The notes below the pieces were generated by a model. The model saw only the letters and a list, made by a program, of their open reading frames with translations, ran no database searches and was not told the origin of the DNA. Shown here piece by piece: positions 61,601 to 63,739 of a stretch of 64,000 nt of DNA. The stretch lies in NCBI GenBank assembly GCA_934047225.1, contig OW204012.1:14136001-14200000 (forward strand). Reading direction: 5' to 3'. Positions within the stretch are counted from its first letter, which is position 1. Each line of letters starts with the position of its first letter. The translations under genes were made by a program, and so were the position numbers. The DNA is from Ypsolopha sequella (taxonomy: Eukaryota > Arthropoda > Insecta > Lepidoptera > Ypsolophidae).

Positions 61601-63739
61601 CCAAAAAGTCACCTTGTATATTTACGTTAAATTTCGTACAGAGGGGGTCCTCTCAACGTTATTATACTAAATATAATGCAAAAATGACAACAGACGTTTG
61701 TAGTGTCGCTACACGACGAAACAGGTTCAAAAACTCAGCGTTACAACCCCAGTGTTCCTACCCAGCCCAGGGTTATTTAATGAACGCACTTCAGAGATAC
61801 TCGAGTGAATGCCAATACGAAATTCTGCCGAGATCGTCATACGTACGCGTCTGTGCATGTGTGCGTCTGTTTTCGCTCCGTCGTCGAGTCGGCCTTCTGG
61901 TAGTATCTACACTGGTGTACATAAAAATCGACTCAAGCATTGTTGTTCTACATTTAAGGAAATAACCCAATCATACAAACATAAACATATAAAACATAAA
62001 CATATAAAATATATAACATATCATTTTAAAGGTATAGGCCTCCACCTTTGATTAAATGCATTTTTGTCTTAAAGTATTTGCGATACAGGCTGTAATTTTT
62101 TTTAAGTGATGAATTAATGAATATTGAAATAATCAAATAGCGAAAAATAAAAAAAAAAACCTTTTACAAAATCATTCATTTATTCATTAATTAAGTTTAA
62201 CATTAGTACTTCGTGTTCCCCCCTCTAGCCCTTATAACTGCTTGCAGCCGGTTCTTCATTGACCTAATAAGTTTTTAATTAATTAAATGAATTTCACGTC
62301 CTGTATAGCGAATACTTTTAAACCAAAATGCATTTATTCAAAGGTGGAGGCCTATACCTTTAAAATGATATATATTTCATATGTTTATGTTTGTATGATT
62401 AGGTTATTCCCTTGAATGTAGGACAACAATGTTTGAGTCGATTTTTATGTCCACCAGTATATTTTGTGCCATTGTTCTGTATCTAGCTAAGTGGTTGACA
62501 GATAGTGCTAGTGTTAAGTAATTATAGTTAACGTTGTTTATTGGGACATAAATAGCTTTGTGATGATGCGCAAAAGGAAATGATAAGCACTCATGTTTGT
62601 TGATGGTTTGGTTTTGTATTTTATAGCATTTTAGCAATATTACTCTAGGGCAGCGTTTCTTAACCTTTTAGAGCTACGGACCCTTATGAAATCACGGAAA
62701 ATTATCAAGGACCCTCTTAATAATGAAAACAGCAATAAAACTCGGATTATTTATTTTAATACTACAAACACATATAAAAAATACTTTTTAACAAAAAAGA
62801 GTCCAAAGATGAGCCTGCGAACCCCCATATATATACACGCGGACCCCTGGGGGTCCGCGGACCACAGGTTAAGAAACGCTGTTCTAGGGCATTACAAACT
62901 AAAAAATTATAGTTTAAACCAAGTTCGATGAAATTTTATAGTTTAAACTTTTTACATATTTTTTATAGTCACACCACACCATACATATTATACAAATTTT
63001 ATACTAAATGTTTAACACTTTCATATATCTACTGCTGGGCAAAGGCCTCCCCTTGGCATCTTAATTTTAGATATATGTACAACAAAAAAAAGAGTTCTGC
63101 AACAGTTAGAACGTATTATAACTCGATTTTATGGATATAATAATAATAACTTATTTAACTAAAAATGTATTATTTTATTTCGATAAATGCGACCAATTTT
63201 TTAGGGTTTCGTAATACCTAAAAGATACAAAAGGAACCTTTATGGTGAAACTCCGCTGTCCGTCCGTCCGTATATCACAGCCTCGTTAACTTTAGCACCG
63301 TTAAAGATAAAGACGTGAAATTTGGCACTAAAATAGCATTAATTTAACAGTGCGTATGTTATGAGGCTGTGACATACGGACGGACAACGGAGCCTCACCA
63401 TAAAAGTTCCTTTTGTACCTTATAGGTACTACGGGACCCTAAAAATATTAAAAACTTAAAAGTACATTGTTTTTCTAACATATTATACTATCCCGTTAAA
63501 CCATTACTCCTACGAGAAACCGACTGCAAAATCCCGACAAATTACGCAACCTCACTTTTCTTCACAGTAGTTGACAGAAAAGCATCACGATTTCGACGCT
63601 CTGTAACGCTGTATTTCGCCCCGCAGGTGGTATCCGGCAGCACGGTGTACCTCCGTCTGCCGGGAGTGCTGTCCTCGGGCAGCAAGGAGAGCTTCATGGT
63701 CCTGCTCGACTTCGCAGAGGAACGCCTTGGGTGCACCAA
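23381..63739 (+). CDS. Oda: Ornithine decarboxylase antizyme, split gene needing a +1 frameshift; 3' end outside the window
   Basis: Antizyme binds ornithine decarboxylase, drives its ubiquitin-independent proteasomal degradation and inhibits polyamine uptake. Coding exons: 1a 23381-23487 or 1b 28607-28710, then 52693-52794, 53254-53358, 54042-54145, 56425-56520 and 63627-63739, all with GT/AG boundaries and consistent phases. The zero frame ends GPLWWS-stop after 72 codons (1a) or 71 codons (1b). Shifting +1 at TCC-TGA opens DVPAESGAPPGG, then the antizyme domain: VKVDFKIFLTENTASNWEAV, VSGSTVYLRLPGVLSSGSKE, SFMVLLDFAEERLG. The SDVP junction, the NWEA...SGSTVYLRLPG and GSKESFMVLLDFAEE motifs are diagnostic of the family. 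In the window 208 residues are encoded; the last 50 or so (the Cys-Phe and GF..V blocks) must lie beyond 64000. The gene symbol follows the Drosophila name. Confidence 0.93.
24137..24432 (+). mobile_element. Interspersed repeat family B, copy 4
   Basis: GGCCAAGTGCGAGTCGGACT ... GGTACGGAACCCTAAAAA, with an internal ACGGACAGCGGAGTCT. It lies in the intron between antizyme exon 1a and exon 2. Confidence 0.7.
24771..25357. mobile_element. 587-bp palindromic element, ACAGGGTG termini
   Basis: ACAGGGTGTTTGGGGCATCG at the left is mirrored by CGATGCCCCAAACAACCTGT at the right, and the arms extend some 200 bp inward (GATTACTGCAATGAAAT / ATTTCATTGCAGTAATC). The interior is non-coding. Confidence 0.8.
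25762..26081. mobile_element. Palindromic element interrupted by part of repeat family B
   Basis: TTAGACAACGCCATCTATGA ... GAAAACGGCTC is mirrored by GAGCCGTTTTCC ... TAGATGGCGCTGTCTAA. Between the arms is a GACAGACGGACAAC...AAGGGTTCCGT block of family B type. Confidence 0.65.
26158..26460. mobile_element. Palindromic element with two ACCGGTTTCG (hammerhead-like) cores
   Basis: Arms of about 120 bp run from GATGTAAAGATGCACTTGC to GCAAATGCATTTATACATC. Each arm contains CGAAACCGGTCGAGTTAAAT preceded by CCCTTGATRATGGT. This layout resembles the hammerhead-like motif at 60925-60964, but here the core starts UUGAURA instead of CUGAUGA. Confidence 0.7.
26536..26951. mobile_element. TTAA-flanked MITE, copy 1
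   Basis: TTAA | GGCGATATGCGAAAAAAATA ... TTTGCATAGCCTC | TTAA. The internal marker CCCCTCTCGCACTGCGCG is shared by all seven copies. TTAA duplication is the signature of piggyBac-type transposition. Confidence 0.8.
27082..27306. repeat. 75-bp tandem repeat, three copies, each a hairpin
   Basis: Units start at 27086, 27161 and 27236 (ATCTAAAAAGGCCGACTTGG). Each unit contains CTAAAAAGGCC near one end and GGCCTTTTTAG near the other, so each folds on itself. The open frame through the array is an artefact of the 75-nt (multiple of 3) period. Confidence 0.85.
27632..28046. mobile_element. TTAA-family MITE, copy 2 (inverted to copy 1)
   Basis: ATGCGAATTTTATTTTTGTC ... TTTTTTTCGCATATCGCCTC with the marker GTGCGAGAGGGGCGG. 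The flanking tetramers are degenerate here. Copies 1 and 2 face each other around the 75-bp tandem array. Confidence 0.7.
28047..28606 (+). promoter_or_regulatory. Oda: Region upstream of antizyme exon 1b
   Basis: Sequence unique within this window, leading up to the second ATG. A second promoter is inferred because exon 1b carries its own ATG and no acceptor is obvious at its left edge. No TATA box is evident. Confidence 0.35.
28607..28710 (+). CDS. Oda: Antizyme alternative first exon 1b
   Basis: ATG ACG AAG ... gives MTKLIQQLSFSSNNYQYEPA then AVDANPVEEKSSKT plus two bases (TT) before a GTAAGT donor. Joined to exon 2 it reads ACT TTC GAC GAG, so the phase matches that of exon 1a and both give the DEGASLS continuation. 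It contains no internal Met, unlike exon 1a. Confidence 0.7.
29735..29815 (+). mobile_element. Very short LINE-1 3'-end fragment
   Basis: TTTTTATAAAATTAAATTTG ... TACCTACTTTACAAAATAAAC matches the last 80 nt or so of the LINE-1 3' UTR. Confidence 0.6.
29819..29955. mobile_element. Small hairpin MITE
   Basis: GCGGTAAATAATGCACATC and GATGTGCATTATTTTCTGCC are inverted around a nested GTCTCTGTCGC / GCGACAGAGAC pair. It directly follows the LINE-1 3' fragment. Confidence 0.65.
30130..30377. mobile_element. Palindromic MITE, ACAAGGTGTAACAG termini
   Basis: ACAAGGTGTAACAGAAAGGT ... TTTCTGTTACACCTTGT with inverted TATAGAACAACTTTTACTATGG blocks. It is separated from the next MITE by only two bases. 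Confidence 0.8.
30380..30643. mobile_element. ACAAGGTG palindromic MITE, copy 2
   Basis: ACAAGGTGACTTTTTGATCA ... TGATCAAAAAGTCGCCTTGT; same arms as copy 1. Confidence 0.85.
30660..31380. other. AT-rich intronic stretch with retroelement tails
   Basis: Two (TTTA)n runs (30666-30690 and 30880-30895) mark the tails of minus-strand retroelement fragments. A GGTCCAAATCC motif at 30828-30838 resembles a tRNA-type B box. Nothing more definite is seen. The stretch leads into a 19-G run at 31381-31399. Confidence 0.35.
31451..31866. mobile_element. TTAA-flanked MITE, copy 3
   Basis: TTAA | GGGGCTATACCGTGGAAATT ... GCACGGTATATCACC | TTAA, with the marker GTCCCTTTCGCACTGCGG inside. The ends are imperfect inverted repeats of about 14 bp. 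Confidence 0.8.
32407..33061. mobile_element. About 655-bp element with imperfect terminal inverted repeats
   Basis: The left end TTTTGGGTCGGTGGCTATTC followed by GCTCCCCAGAAATTCGTCCC is mirrored at the right by GGGACGAATTCGGCGGAGC then GAATATCCACCTACCC. The middle is AT-rich and non-coding. Confidence 0.65.
33300..33335 (+). other. Decayed hammerhead-like core
   Basis: Reads CCTGATGATGCAGTAAGGC then AAAACTGGTTG. The spacing equals that of the better candidate at 60925-60964 (CUGAUGA, one extra U, short stem, then the place of GAAA), but GAAA has become AAAA. Probably an inactive relative. Confidence 0.25.
33576..33839. mobile_element. ACAAGGTG palindromic MITE, copy 3
   Basis: ACAAGGTGACTTTTTGATCA ... 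TTCAAAAATTCACCTTGT; somewhat diverged arms. Confidence 0.8.
33912..34980. mobile_element. Nested palindromic elements (four foldbacks within one)
   Basis: The outer inverted arms begin AGGGTTTGCATTCGAATATT and end AATATTGCATGCCCT; they include TTTGGGAACCTAGATATTCT on the right, mirrored on the left. Inside are a hairpin at 34003-34110 (TTATAGTAATCATGTCTGAA mirrored), another at about 34240-34336 (AAGAACACTGATTT mirrored), and a complete 443-bp ACAGGTGACTGG-ended MITE at 34344-34786 between the arms. Confidence 0.8.
35296..36260. other. Composite of old repeats, including the second copy of the 7-325 repeat
   Basis: AAATTCATACTGGAGACTCGG (35310s) and a similar block at 35588 face CTCCAGTATGAATTTGG at 36223, so this is a decayed TIR element. 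Within it, about 35650-35905 is the reverse complement of 7-325. No coding signal. Confidence 0.45.
36497..36648. mobile_element. Small palindromic MITE
   Basis: GCCGATTCTAAAGGCTTTAG ... AGTGCTGTCA mirrored by TGACAGCACTAAAACTAAAA ... CAGAATCGGC. Confidence 0.75.
36694..37122. mobile_element. TTAA-flanked MITE, copy 4
   Basis: TTAA | GGTGATATATCGTTCACGAA ... TAGTAAGGCCC | TTAA with the marker CAGTGCGAGAGGGACGG. Confidence 0.75.
37551..38055 (-). mobile_element. SINE-like repeat family A, copy 4, split by a MITE
   Basis: Reverse complement of the family from the (CATC)n tail to the GAGCCCGGCATCAGCTCTAC end. It is interrupted at 37777-37941 by a separate palindromic element. Confidence 0.75.
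37777..37941. mobile_element. 165-bp MITE inserted in the SINE-like repeat
   Basis: TAGCCTAAGCATGAAAACAT ... ATTTTCATGCTTATGCTA are inverted. CTG stands on both sides (up to TACTG if the ends are drawn differently), and removing the insert restores the SINE consensus seen at 56815-56840, showing a clean nested insertion. Confidence 0.8.
38733..39153. repeat. 140-bp tandem repeat, three copies
   Basis: Units start at 38733, 38875 and 39015 (CATAACTATTCCCAAG). The second and third units are practically identical; the first differs near its start and is 2 bp longer. Non-coding. Confidence 0.9.
39632..39913. mobile_element. Palindromic element with paired ACCGGTTTCG motifs
   Basis: Arms run from ATCTTGAATTAAAAGCACTT to its mirror. 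Each contains CGAAACCGGTTG preceded by CCCTTGAAAATGGTGT. Centre: GCCTGTGCCTGGAGTC-type inverted blocks. Same family style as 26158-26460; the ribozyme-like core is decayed (UUGAAAA). Confidence 0.7.
40995..41503. mobile_element. hAT-type MITE with 8-bp target duplication (7 of 8 match)
   Basis: Ends CAGTGGCGTGCAT ... ATGCACGCCACTG. Flanks are TGTTTGTT (40987-40994) and CGTTTGTT (41504-41511). Arms extend past GAAAAGCAATCAGAAGGTCA. CAGTGGCG-type ends with 8-bp duplications are typical of hAT elements. The interior carries a sequence ending in (TAAA)n, 41342-41360, possibly a secondary retroelement insertion. Confidence 0.75.
41723..42304. mobile_element. 582-bp palindromic element, CAGTCGACAGG ends
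   Basis: CAGTCGACAGGTTGGAATG ... CTACCTGTCGACTG, arms of about 250 bp that include GCAAAAACGTTTATACT mirrored and a C/G-rich block (GAGGAGGGGGGG / CCCCCCTCCCCCTC). Non-coding. Confidence 0.8.
42393..42823. repeat. 53-bp tandem repeat, about eight copies
   Basis: GACATGG recurs at 42411, 42464, 42517, 42570, 42623, 42676, 42729 and 42782. Units are almost identical (only the first has GGGTCG in place of GGATCG), so the array is recent or homogenised. Confidence 0.92.
42941..43204. mobile_element. ACAAGGTG palindromic MITE, copy 4
   Basis: ACCAGGTGACTTTTTGATCA ... TGATCAAAAAGTCACCTTGT. Confidence 0.85.
43240..43575 (-). mobile_element. Lepidopteran-type interspersed repeat (SINE-like)
   Basis: The minus strand carries GTGAAGGAAAACATCGTAAG and CCTGCATGCCC, a string I associate with a repeat common in moth and butterfly genomes, plus a GATCGACCCCCGG block. 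Assignment from memory only. Confidence 0.4.
44002..44240. mobile_element. Decayed relative of the ACAAGGTG MITE
   Basis: CAGCCAAATTCATACTGGAC ... GATACTGAGCATTTACCGAC keeps the arm order of the family but has lost the termini. Confidence 0.4.
44241..45235. other. Intronic stretch, nothing recognised
   Basis: AT-rich, no repeat shared with the rest of the window apart from a (TTTA)n run near 44630, and no coding signal. Confidence 0.4.
45240..45315 (-). other. Decayed hammerhead-like core, single copy
   Basis: The minus strand reads CCCTTGAAAATACTGAACAG then CGAAACCGGTCGGACAT, followed by an ACGTGGACAAGCACAAGTG block, matching the order of motifs in the palindromes at 26.2 and 39.7 kb. CUGAUGA is not preserved. 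Confidence 0.35.
45355..46045. repeat. 30-bp minisatellite, 23 units, each with a TGACGTG motif
   Basis: Unit ATGACGTGCAATGACTGTTG plus ACAATGACAT. There are 23 occurrences of the GTGCAATG core. Two units are 29 bp (CTATGACAA variant, near 45571 and 45871), ten units apart. GGCAA variants occur as two pairs 120 bp apart. The long minus-strand open frames across it are repeat artefacts. Confidence 0.93.
46279..46352. repeat. Two-copy direct repeat of about 37 bp
   Basis: AATAGCGCGGTCTGAGCCGT ... GTTACGACGACAA occurs twice in a row with two substitutions. Its GC content is far above its surroundings. Confidence 0.7.
46605..46913 (-). mobile_element. Interspersed repeat family B, copy 5
   Basis: AGGGTTCCGTACCCAAAGAG ... 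CGACTCGCACTTGGCCGG; reverse orientation relative to 24137-24432. Confidence 0.7.
47043..47300. mobile_element. ACAAGGTG palindromic MITE, copy 5
   Basis: Left terminus decayed (AAAAGGTGAATTTTCG), right terminus intact (GATCAAAAAGTCACCTTGT). Confidence 0.75.
47447..47863. mobile_element. TTAA-flanked MITE, copy 5
   Basis: TTAA | GGCGCTACGGAAAAAAATTG ... TTTTGCATATCGCC | TTAA with the marker GTCCTTCTCGCACTGAGG. LINE-2 ends directly against its right TTAA. Confidence 0.75.
48258..51194 (-). CDS. LINE-2 ORF2: AP endonuclease and reverse transcriptase
   Basis: 978 residues from ATG at 51194 to TAA. The first 60 residues are acidic and Ser-rich. Endonuclease blocks: VVHINAQSL, FLVSESLL, GGGGVAIYLRS, LLGDFNTCLL, SLLDLII, and FSYHNLIYLSYK, where the usual catalytic SDH reads SYH. 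Reverse transcriptase blocks: AYVIPLPKTSNPTDYKNFRP, SGFRPGHSTVTAL, LLDFSNAFNSVDFD, AGVPQGGVLSPLLFSIFINI, YHFYADDLQMYTG (active-site YADD), IKNLGVIFDKTLSW. C-terminus LWNRLPVSVQNCRTLNTFK. No stop interrupts it, so the copy may be recent. It runs antisense to antizyme transcription. Confidence 0.92.
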   Translation of the reverse strand: MNNFEDDFFSCSGSSDEFFSDTDTVATSLHDQLFSTFSPLAKNFNVVHINAQSLHAHYSDLLSSFDNNQNIHAFLVSESLLKPSLPSTLVSLPGFILIRNDRTGSGGGGVAIYLRSHIPHRIITKSPSEYSESAEHLFIEITLNHRKILLGVFYSPSLRIDYFSSLETLLEGLCPLYEHTILLGDFNTCLLKQDSRTCKLQSLVTSLNLNILPLSATHFQPHCTPSLLDLIITSSTDRVASHGQFTAAGFSYHNLIYLSYKVRPPKHVKRSLLLRNYGAMDRESLLRDANNVNWASLNEICDPSEKVETFNKMIVALFDTHAPLRPVTVKHPPAPWLTPKIKRLQSLRDHASMHYQKNPSDANLRLFKEYRNRCNRVCRDAQKRHIHSTIDKCNKSNVWKFLKTLGVGKSPDNTPNSLDLDGLNSFFTTPPTSVDMFTKTTSLTYLNNLPSPEHEPFSFNLVTAENVKKCILSISSKSVGCDGIGLEMLYPILDVLLPTLTQLLNDSLASSTFPSIWKQAYVIPLPKTSNPTDYKNFRPISILPFLSKVLEKIVHHQLSEFLSRNNLLNPLQSGFRPGHSTVTALIKVTDDIRFNMENQKLTILTLLDFSNAFNSVDFDLLLGALRTLNISPAVISWFESYLRGRQQCIRVSDASSNWCPLTAGVPQGGVLSPLLFSIFINILSKQLSSLYHFYADDLQMYTGTPVESLNEAIHTMNGDLLIISEWAKAFGLLVNPSKSQAIVIGSARMLAKVNISDTNNIIFDNTVIPFSDTIKNLGVIFDKTLSWAPHIESLSRKMFGTFHSLRRLQNFLPIQTKIMLAQSFLLPIIDYADSCFLDLTEDLLNKLERLQNLCIRFIFGLRKYDHVSEFRTQLKWLPIRFRRNTHVLSLLFTVLNNASSPIYLRERFSFFSNRGRLQRPVNQKNLCIPSHKTGFYSDSFSVHAARLWNRLPVSVQNCRTLNTFKIKLKAHYFSELHP
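51656..52477 (-). CDS. LINE-2 ORF1 protein (coiled coil, RRM-like, C-terminal domain)
   Basis: Up to 273 residues from 52477; the Met at residue 19 (MDLQNLQVSL, 52423) is an equally good start. It has a predicted coiled coil at about residues 20-100 (LSEKFEATLSSYEERISSL, LLKKQTEALAAGLDSLEMRS). Then RMKVLLFHGIAEENGEDLG and ADFVACHRLGQLKASSKHPR with PVLVRFKELTNRSDVWKAK follow. This order is the same as in L1-type ORF1 proteins: trimerising coiled coil, RRM-like domain, C-terminal domain. The tail is basic (SQRSKRDLSKTNSKK). It would bind the element's RNA. Confidence 0.8.
   Translation of the reverse strand: MHYLQSSPNYNLQSHCHIMDLQNLQVSLTALSEKFEATLSSYEERISSLTSPNPNISPDVAALAADFSRFKDFMKESITLLKKQTEALAAGLDSLEMRSRMKVLLFHGIAEENGEDLGKKLLCLIGDKLGISHLTKADFVACHRLGQLKASSKHPRPVLVRFKELTNRSDVWKAKSKLKGSNISLSEFLTRPRHRILSEARKRFEIGQCWSQDGTIIVALGGKRHKVDTLAQLVDLVKMLPPSVAAEKPTTTPAVAPTSQRSKRDLSKTNSKK
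52630..52659 (+). repeat. 30-base A run between LINE-2 and antizyme exon 2
   Basis: An uninterrupted A30, 33 nt before the exon 2 acceptor. On the sense strand this places an A run where a branch point and pyrimidine tract are normally read. Confidence 0.9.
52693..52794 (+). CDS. Oda: Antizyme exon 2 (common exon, zero frame)
   Basis: The acceptor TTATTGTTACAG ends at 52692 and the donor is GTAAGT at 52795. The exon completes a split codon and reads DEGASLSAAGSKRSALSASD then AECFSLCLGAGPL plus two bases (TG). Its G+C content is very high compared with the flanking introns. The GPxW ending is conserved just before the frameshift in antizymes. Confidence 0.9.
52924..53203 (-). mobile_element. 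Interspersed repeat family B, copy 6 (antizyme intron 2)
   Basis: AGGGTTCCGTACCCAAAGGG ... GACTTGCACTTGGCCGG. It fills most of the 459-nt intron and ends 50 nt before exon 3. Confidence 0.75.
53254..53358 (+). CDS. Oda: Antizyme exon 3, carrying the frameshift site
   Basis: After the acceptor CCCGTGCAG the zero frame reads (T)GG TGG TCC TGA. Shifted +1, the exon reads GAT GTA CCG GCA GAA ... that is DVPAESGAPPGGVRSGATSP then ATPSTPTHDDNN and one base before GTGAGT. The Pro/Gly/Ser-rich stretch is a variable linker in antizymes. Only the shifted frame connects in phase to exon 4. Confidence 0.92.
53258..53264 (+). promoter_or_regulatory. Oda: Programmed +1 ribosomal frameshift site (TCC TGA T)
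   Basis: TCC (53258-53260) in the P site and the TGA stop (53261-53263) followed by T match the conserved antizyme shift sequence UCC UGA U. Polyamines are known to stimulate skipping of the U so that GAU is read next, which closes the negative feedback loop on ornithine decarboxylase. Confidence 0.92.
53283..53306 (+). promoter_or_regulatory. Oda: Candidate stimulatory hairpin/pseudoknot 3' of the shift site
   Basis: GCTCCGC (53283-53289) pairs perfectly with GCGGAGC (53300-53306) around the loop CCGGAGGGGT, about 20 nt after the TGA. The G-rich loop could pair with downstream CCCC (near 53318) or CCCCTTCC, giving an H-type pseudoknot. 3' pseudoknots stimulate frameshifting in vertebrate antizymes; here it is inference. 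Confidence 0.45.
54042..54145 (+). CDS. Oda: Antizyme exon 4
   Basis: Acceptor TGTAATTGCAG, donor GTGAGT. Completing the split Cys codon it reads CDLLSALLCGTSLSGSAETL then LSPRDNPTYAANREA, ending in phase 0. The other two frames contain stops or lack a continuation into exon 5. Confidence 0.88.
54337..54724. mobile_element. 388-bp palindromic element in antizyme intron 4
   Basis: TCGGAGTTCCGAGATT ... GAATCTCGGAACACCGA, with arms carrying GGGGTTATGGCTTTTTAAGA mirrored, and GAAGTTACTATACATT mirrored nearer the centre. Confidence 0.8.
55144..56341. mobile_element. Decayed TIR element containing a TTAA MITE
   Basis: ACTAAGTATTACTACGTATA ... CCCATACATCA at the left is mirrored at 56284-56341. 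The interior holds MITE copy 6 (55468-55883) and unassigned AT-rich sequence. Confidence 0.55.
55468..55883. mobile_element. TTAA-flanked MITE, copy 6
   Basis: TTAA | GGCGATATGCGAAAAAAATA ... TTCGCATAGCCCC | TTAA; both tetramers intact. Closely similar to copy 1. Confidence 0.85.
56425..56520 (+). CDS. Oda: Antizyme exon 5
   Basis: Acceptor CTGTGTACAG, donor GTGAGT; exactly 32 codons, phase 0 at both ends. Reads VISKILERKDSAPVKVDFKI then FLTENTASNWEA. The NWEA block starts the conserved antizyme core that contacts ornithine decarboxylase. Confidence 0.92.
56595..56940 (-). mobile_element. SINE-like repeat family A, copy 5
   Basis: Reverse complement of the family, from the CATCCATCAGCCTAGTTCG end to GGCATCAGCTCTACCACCTG. 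It lies 75 nt after antizyme exon 5. Confidence 0.8.
57013..57266. mobile_element. ACAAGGTG palindromic MITE, copy 6
   Basis: ACAAGGTGACTTTTTGATAA ... ATCAAAAAGTCACCTTGT. Confidence 0.85.
57313..57570. mobile_element. Palindromic MITE, ACAGGGTGTTAAGA termini
   Basis: ACAGGGTGTTAAGACGATGT ... ACTTCATCTTAACACCCAGT; arms contain GGCGATAGTACT and AACAACTTTT mirrored. It sits between two ACAAGGTG MITEs, two bases from the second. Confidence 0.8.
57573..57835. mobile_element. ACAAGGTG palindromic MITE, copy 7
   Basis: ACAAGTGACTTTTTGATCAT ... ATCAAAAAGTCACCTTGT. Confidence 0.85.
58389..58985. mobile_element. TTAA-flanked MITE, copy 7, with duplicated end
   Basis: TTAA (58385-58388) | GGCGATATGTAAAAGTTTTA ... 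CGTAGCGCC | TTAA (58986-58989). The segment 58680-58805 is repeated in diverged form at 58860-58985 (GTTTCTGTT.TAACAG.TCCC ... CGTAGCGCC), so this copy is longer than the others. Confidence 0.7.
59400..59663. mobile_element. ACAAGGTG palindromic MITE, copy 8
   Basis: ACAAGGTGACTTTTCCATCA ... TGATGGAAAAGTCACCTTGT; the GGAAAA variant is present in both arms, so the two arms share a substitution. Confidence 0.85.
59759..60112. repeat. Interspersed repeat family D, copy 2 (inverted)
   Basis: Reverse complement of 2918-3296, including GGGCGCAAAGGAATAAATT and the ATAAAAAGTGGGCCTTTACG end. Confidence 0.65.
60205..60860. other. Intronic stretch without a recognised element
   Basis: Moderately AT-rich sequence of antizyme intron 5. 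No shared repeat and no open frame of interest. Confidence 0.35.
60861..61193. mobile_element. Element with perfect 52-bp terminal inverted repeats and a hammerhead-like motif
   Basis: 60861-60912 and 61142-61193 are exact inverted copies (AATATTAAATAAAACTTCTT at the outer end). The left interior carries the minus-strand motif at 60925-60964. The remainder (60965-61141) is AT-rich and non-coding. Flanking repeats plus a hammerhead motif recall non-autonomous Penelope-like elements. Confidence 0.65.
60925..60964 (-). ncRNA. Candidate minimal hammerhead ribozyme
   Basis: Minus strand, 5' to 3': GUGC (stem I), CUGAUGA core, one U, GUCGU-AAA-ACGAC (stem II, five perfect pairs), GAAA core, C-CG-G (minimal stem III), UA as the cleavage dinucleotide, then GCAC (stem I partner). 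All core bases of a type I hammerhead are present. The single U between CUGAUGA and stem II is a departure from the consensus. Such tiny stem III hammerheads are known from Penelope-like elements. Cleavage is predicted after the A at 60930. Confidence 0.5.
61354..61617. mobile_element. ACAAGGTG palindromic MITE, copy 9
   Basis: ACAAGGTGACTTTGTGACCA ... TGACCAAAAAGTCACCTTGT. Confidence 0.85.
61909..62460. mobile_element. Tc1-like deletion derivative with long inverted arms
   Basis: ACACTGGTGTACATAAAAAT ... ATTTTTATGTCCACCAGTA, with arms of about 170 bp carrying AAAGGTATAGGCCTCCACCT mirrored. It contains the last 23 codons of a transposase (62274-62203), which identifies the parent superfamily. 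Confidence 0.75.
62203..62274 (-). pseudogene. C-terminal remnant of a Tc1/mariner-type transposase
   Basis: The minus-strand frame reads KLIRSMKNRLQAVIRARGG then NTKY and a TAA stop. SMxxRLQAVIxARGGxTKY is the characteristic C-terminus of Tc1-family transposases. The DDE catalytic domain is absent. Confidence 0.75.
62651..62881. mobile_element. hAT-type MITE, 231 bp, with target duplication
   Basis: CAGCGTTTCTTAACCTTTTA ... AGGTTAAGAAACGCTG. Flanks CTCTAGGG (62643-62650) and TTCTAGGG (62882-62889) match at 7 of 8 positions. A GGACCC / GGGTCC-rich hairpin lies near the right end. Confidence 0.85.
63201..63447. mobile_element. Interspersed repeat family B, palindromic copy 7
   Basis: TAGGGTTTCGTAATACCTAA ... 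GTACTACGGGACCCTAAAA, with GACATACGGACGGACAACGG facing its complement near 63262-63280. Unlike the other family members, both halves are present as inverted arms. Confidence 0.7.
63627..63739 (+). CDS. Oda: Antizyme exon 6
   Basis: Acceptor CGCCCCGCAG, donor GTGAGT. Reads VVSGSTVYLRLPGVLSSGSK then ESFMVLLDFAEERLGCT plus two bases. This is the most conserved antizyme block. The remaining C-terminal exon is not found in 63740-64000, so the gene continues beyond the window. Confidence 0.93.

Noticed and set aside
61597..61965. 122-codon open frame
   Set aside because: It starts inside a MITE and runs into a Tc1-like repeat. Codon use is not coherent and no domain is visible.
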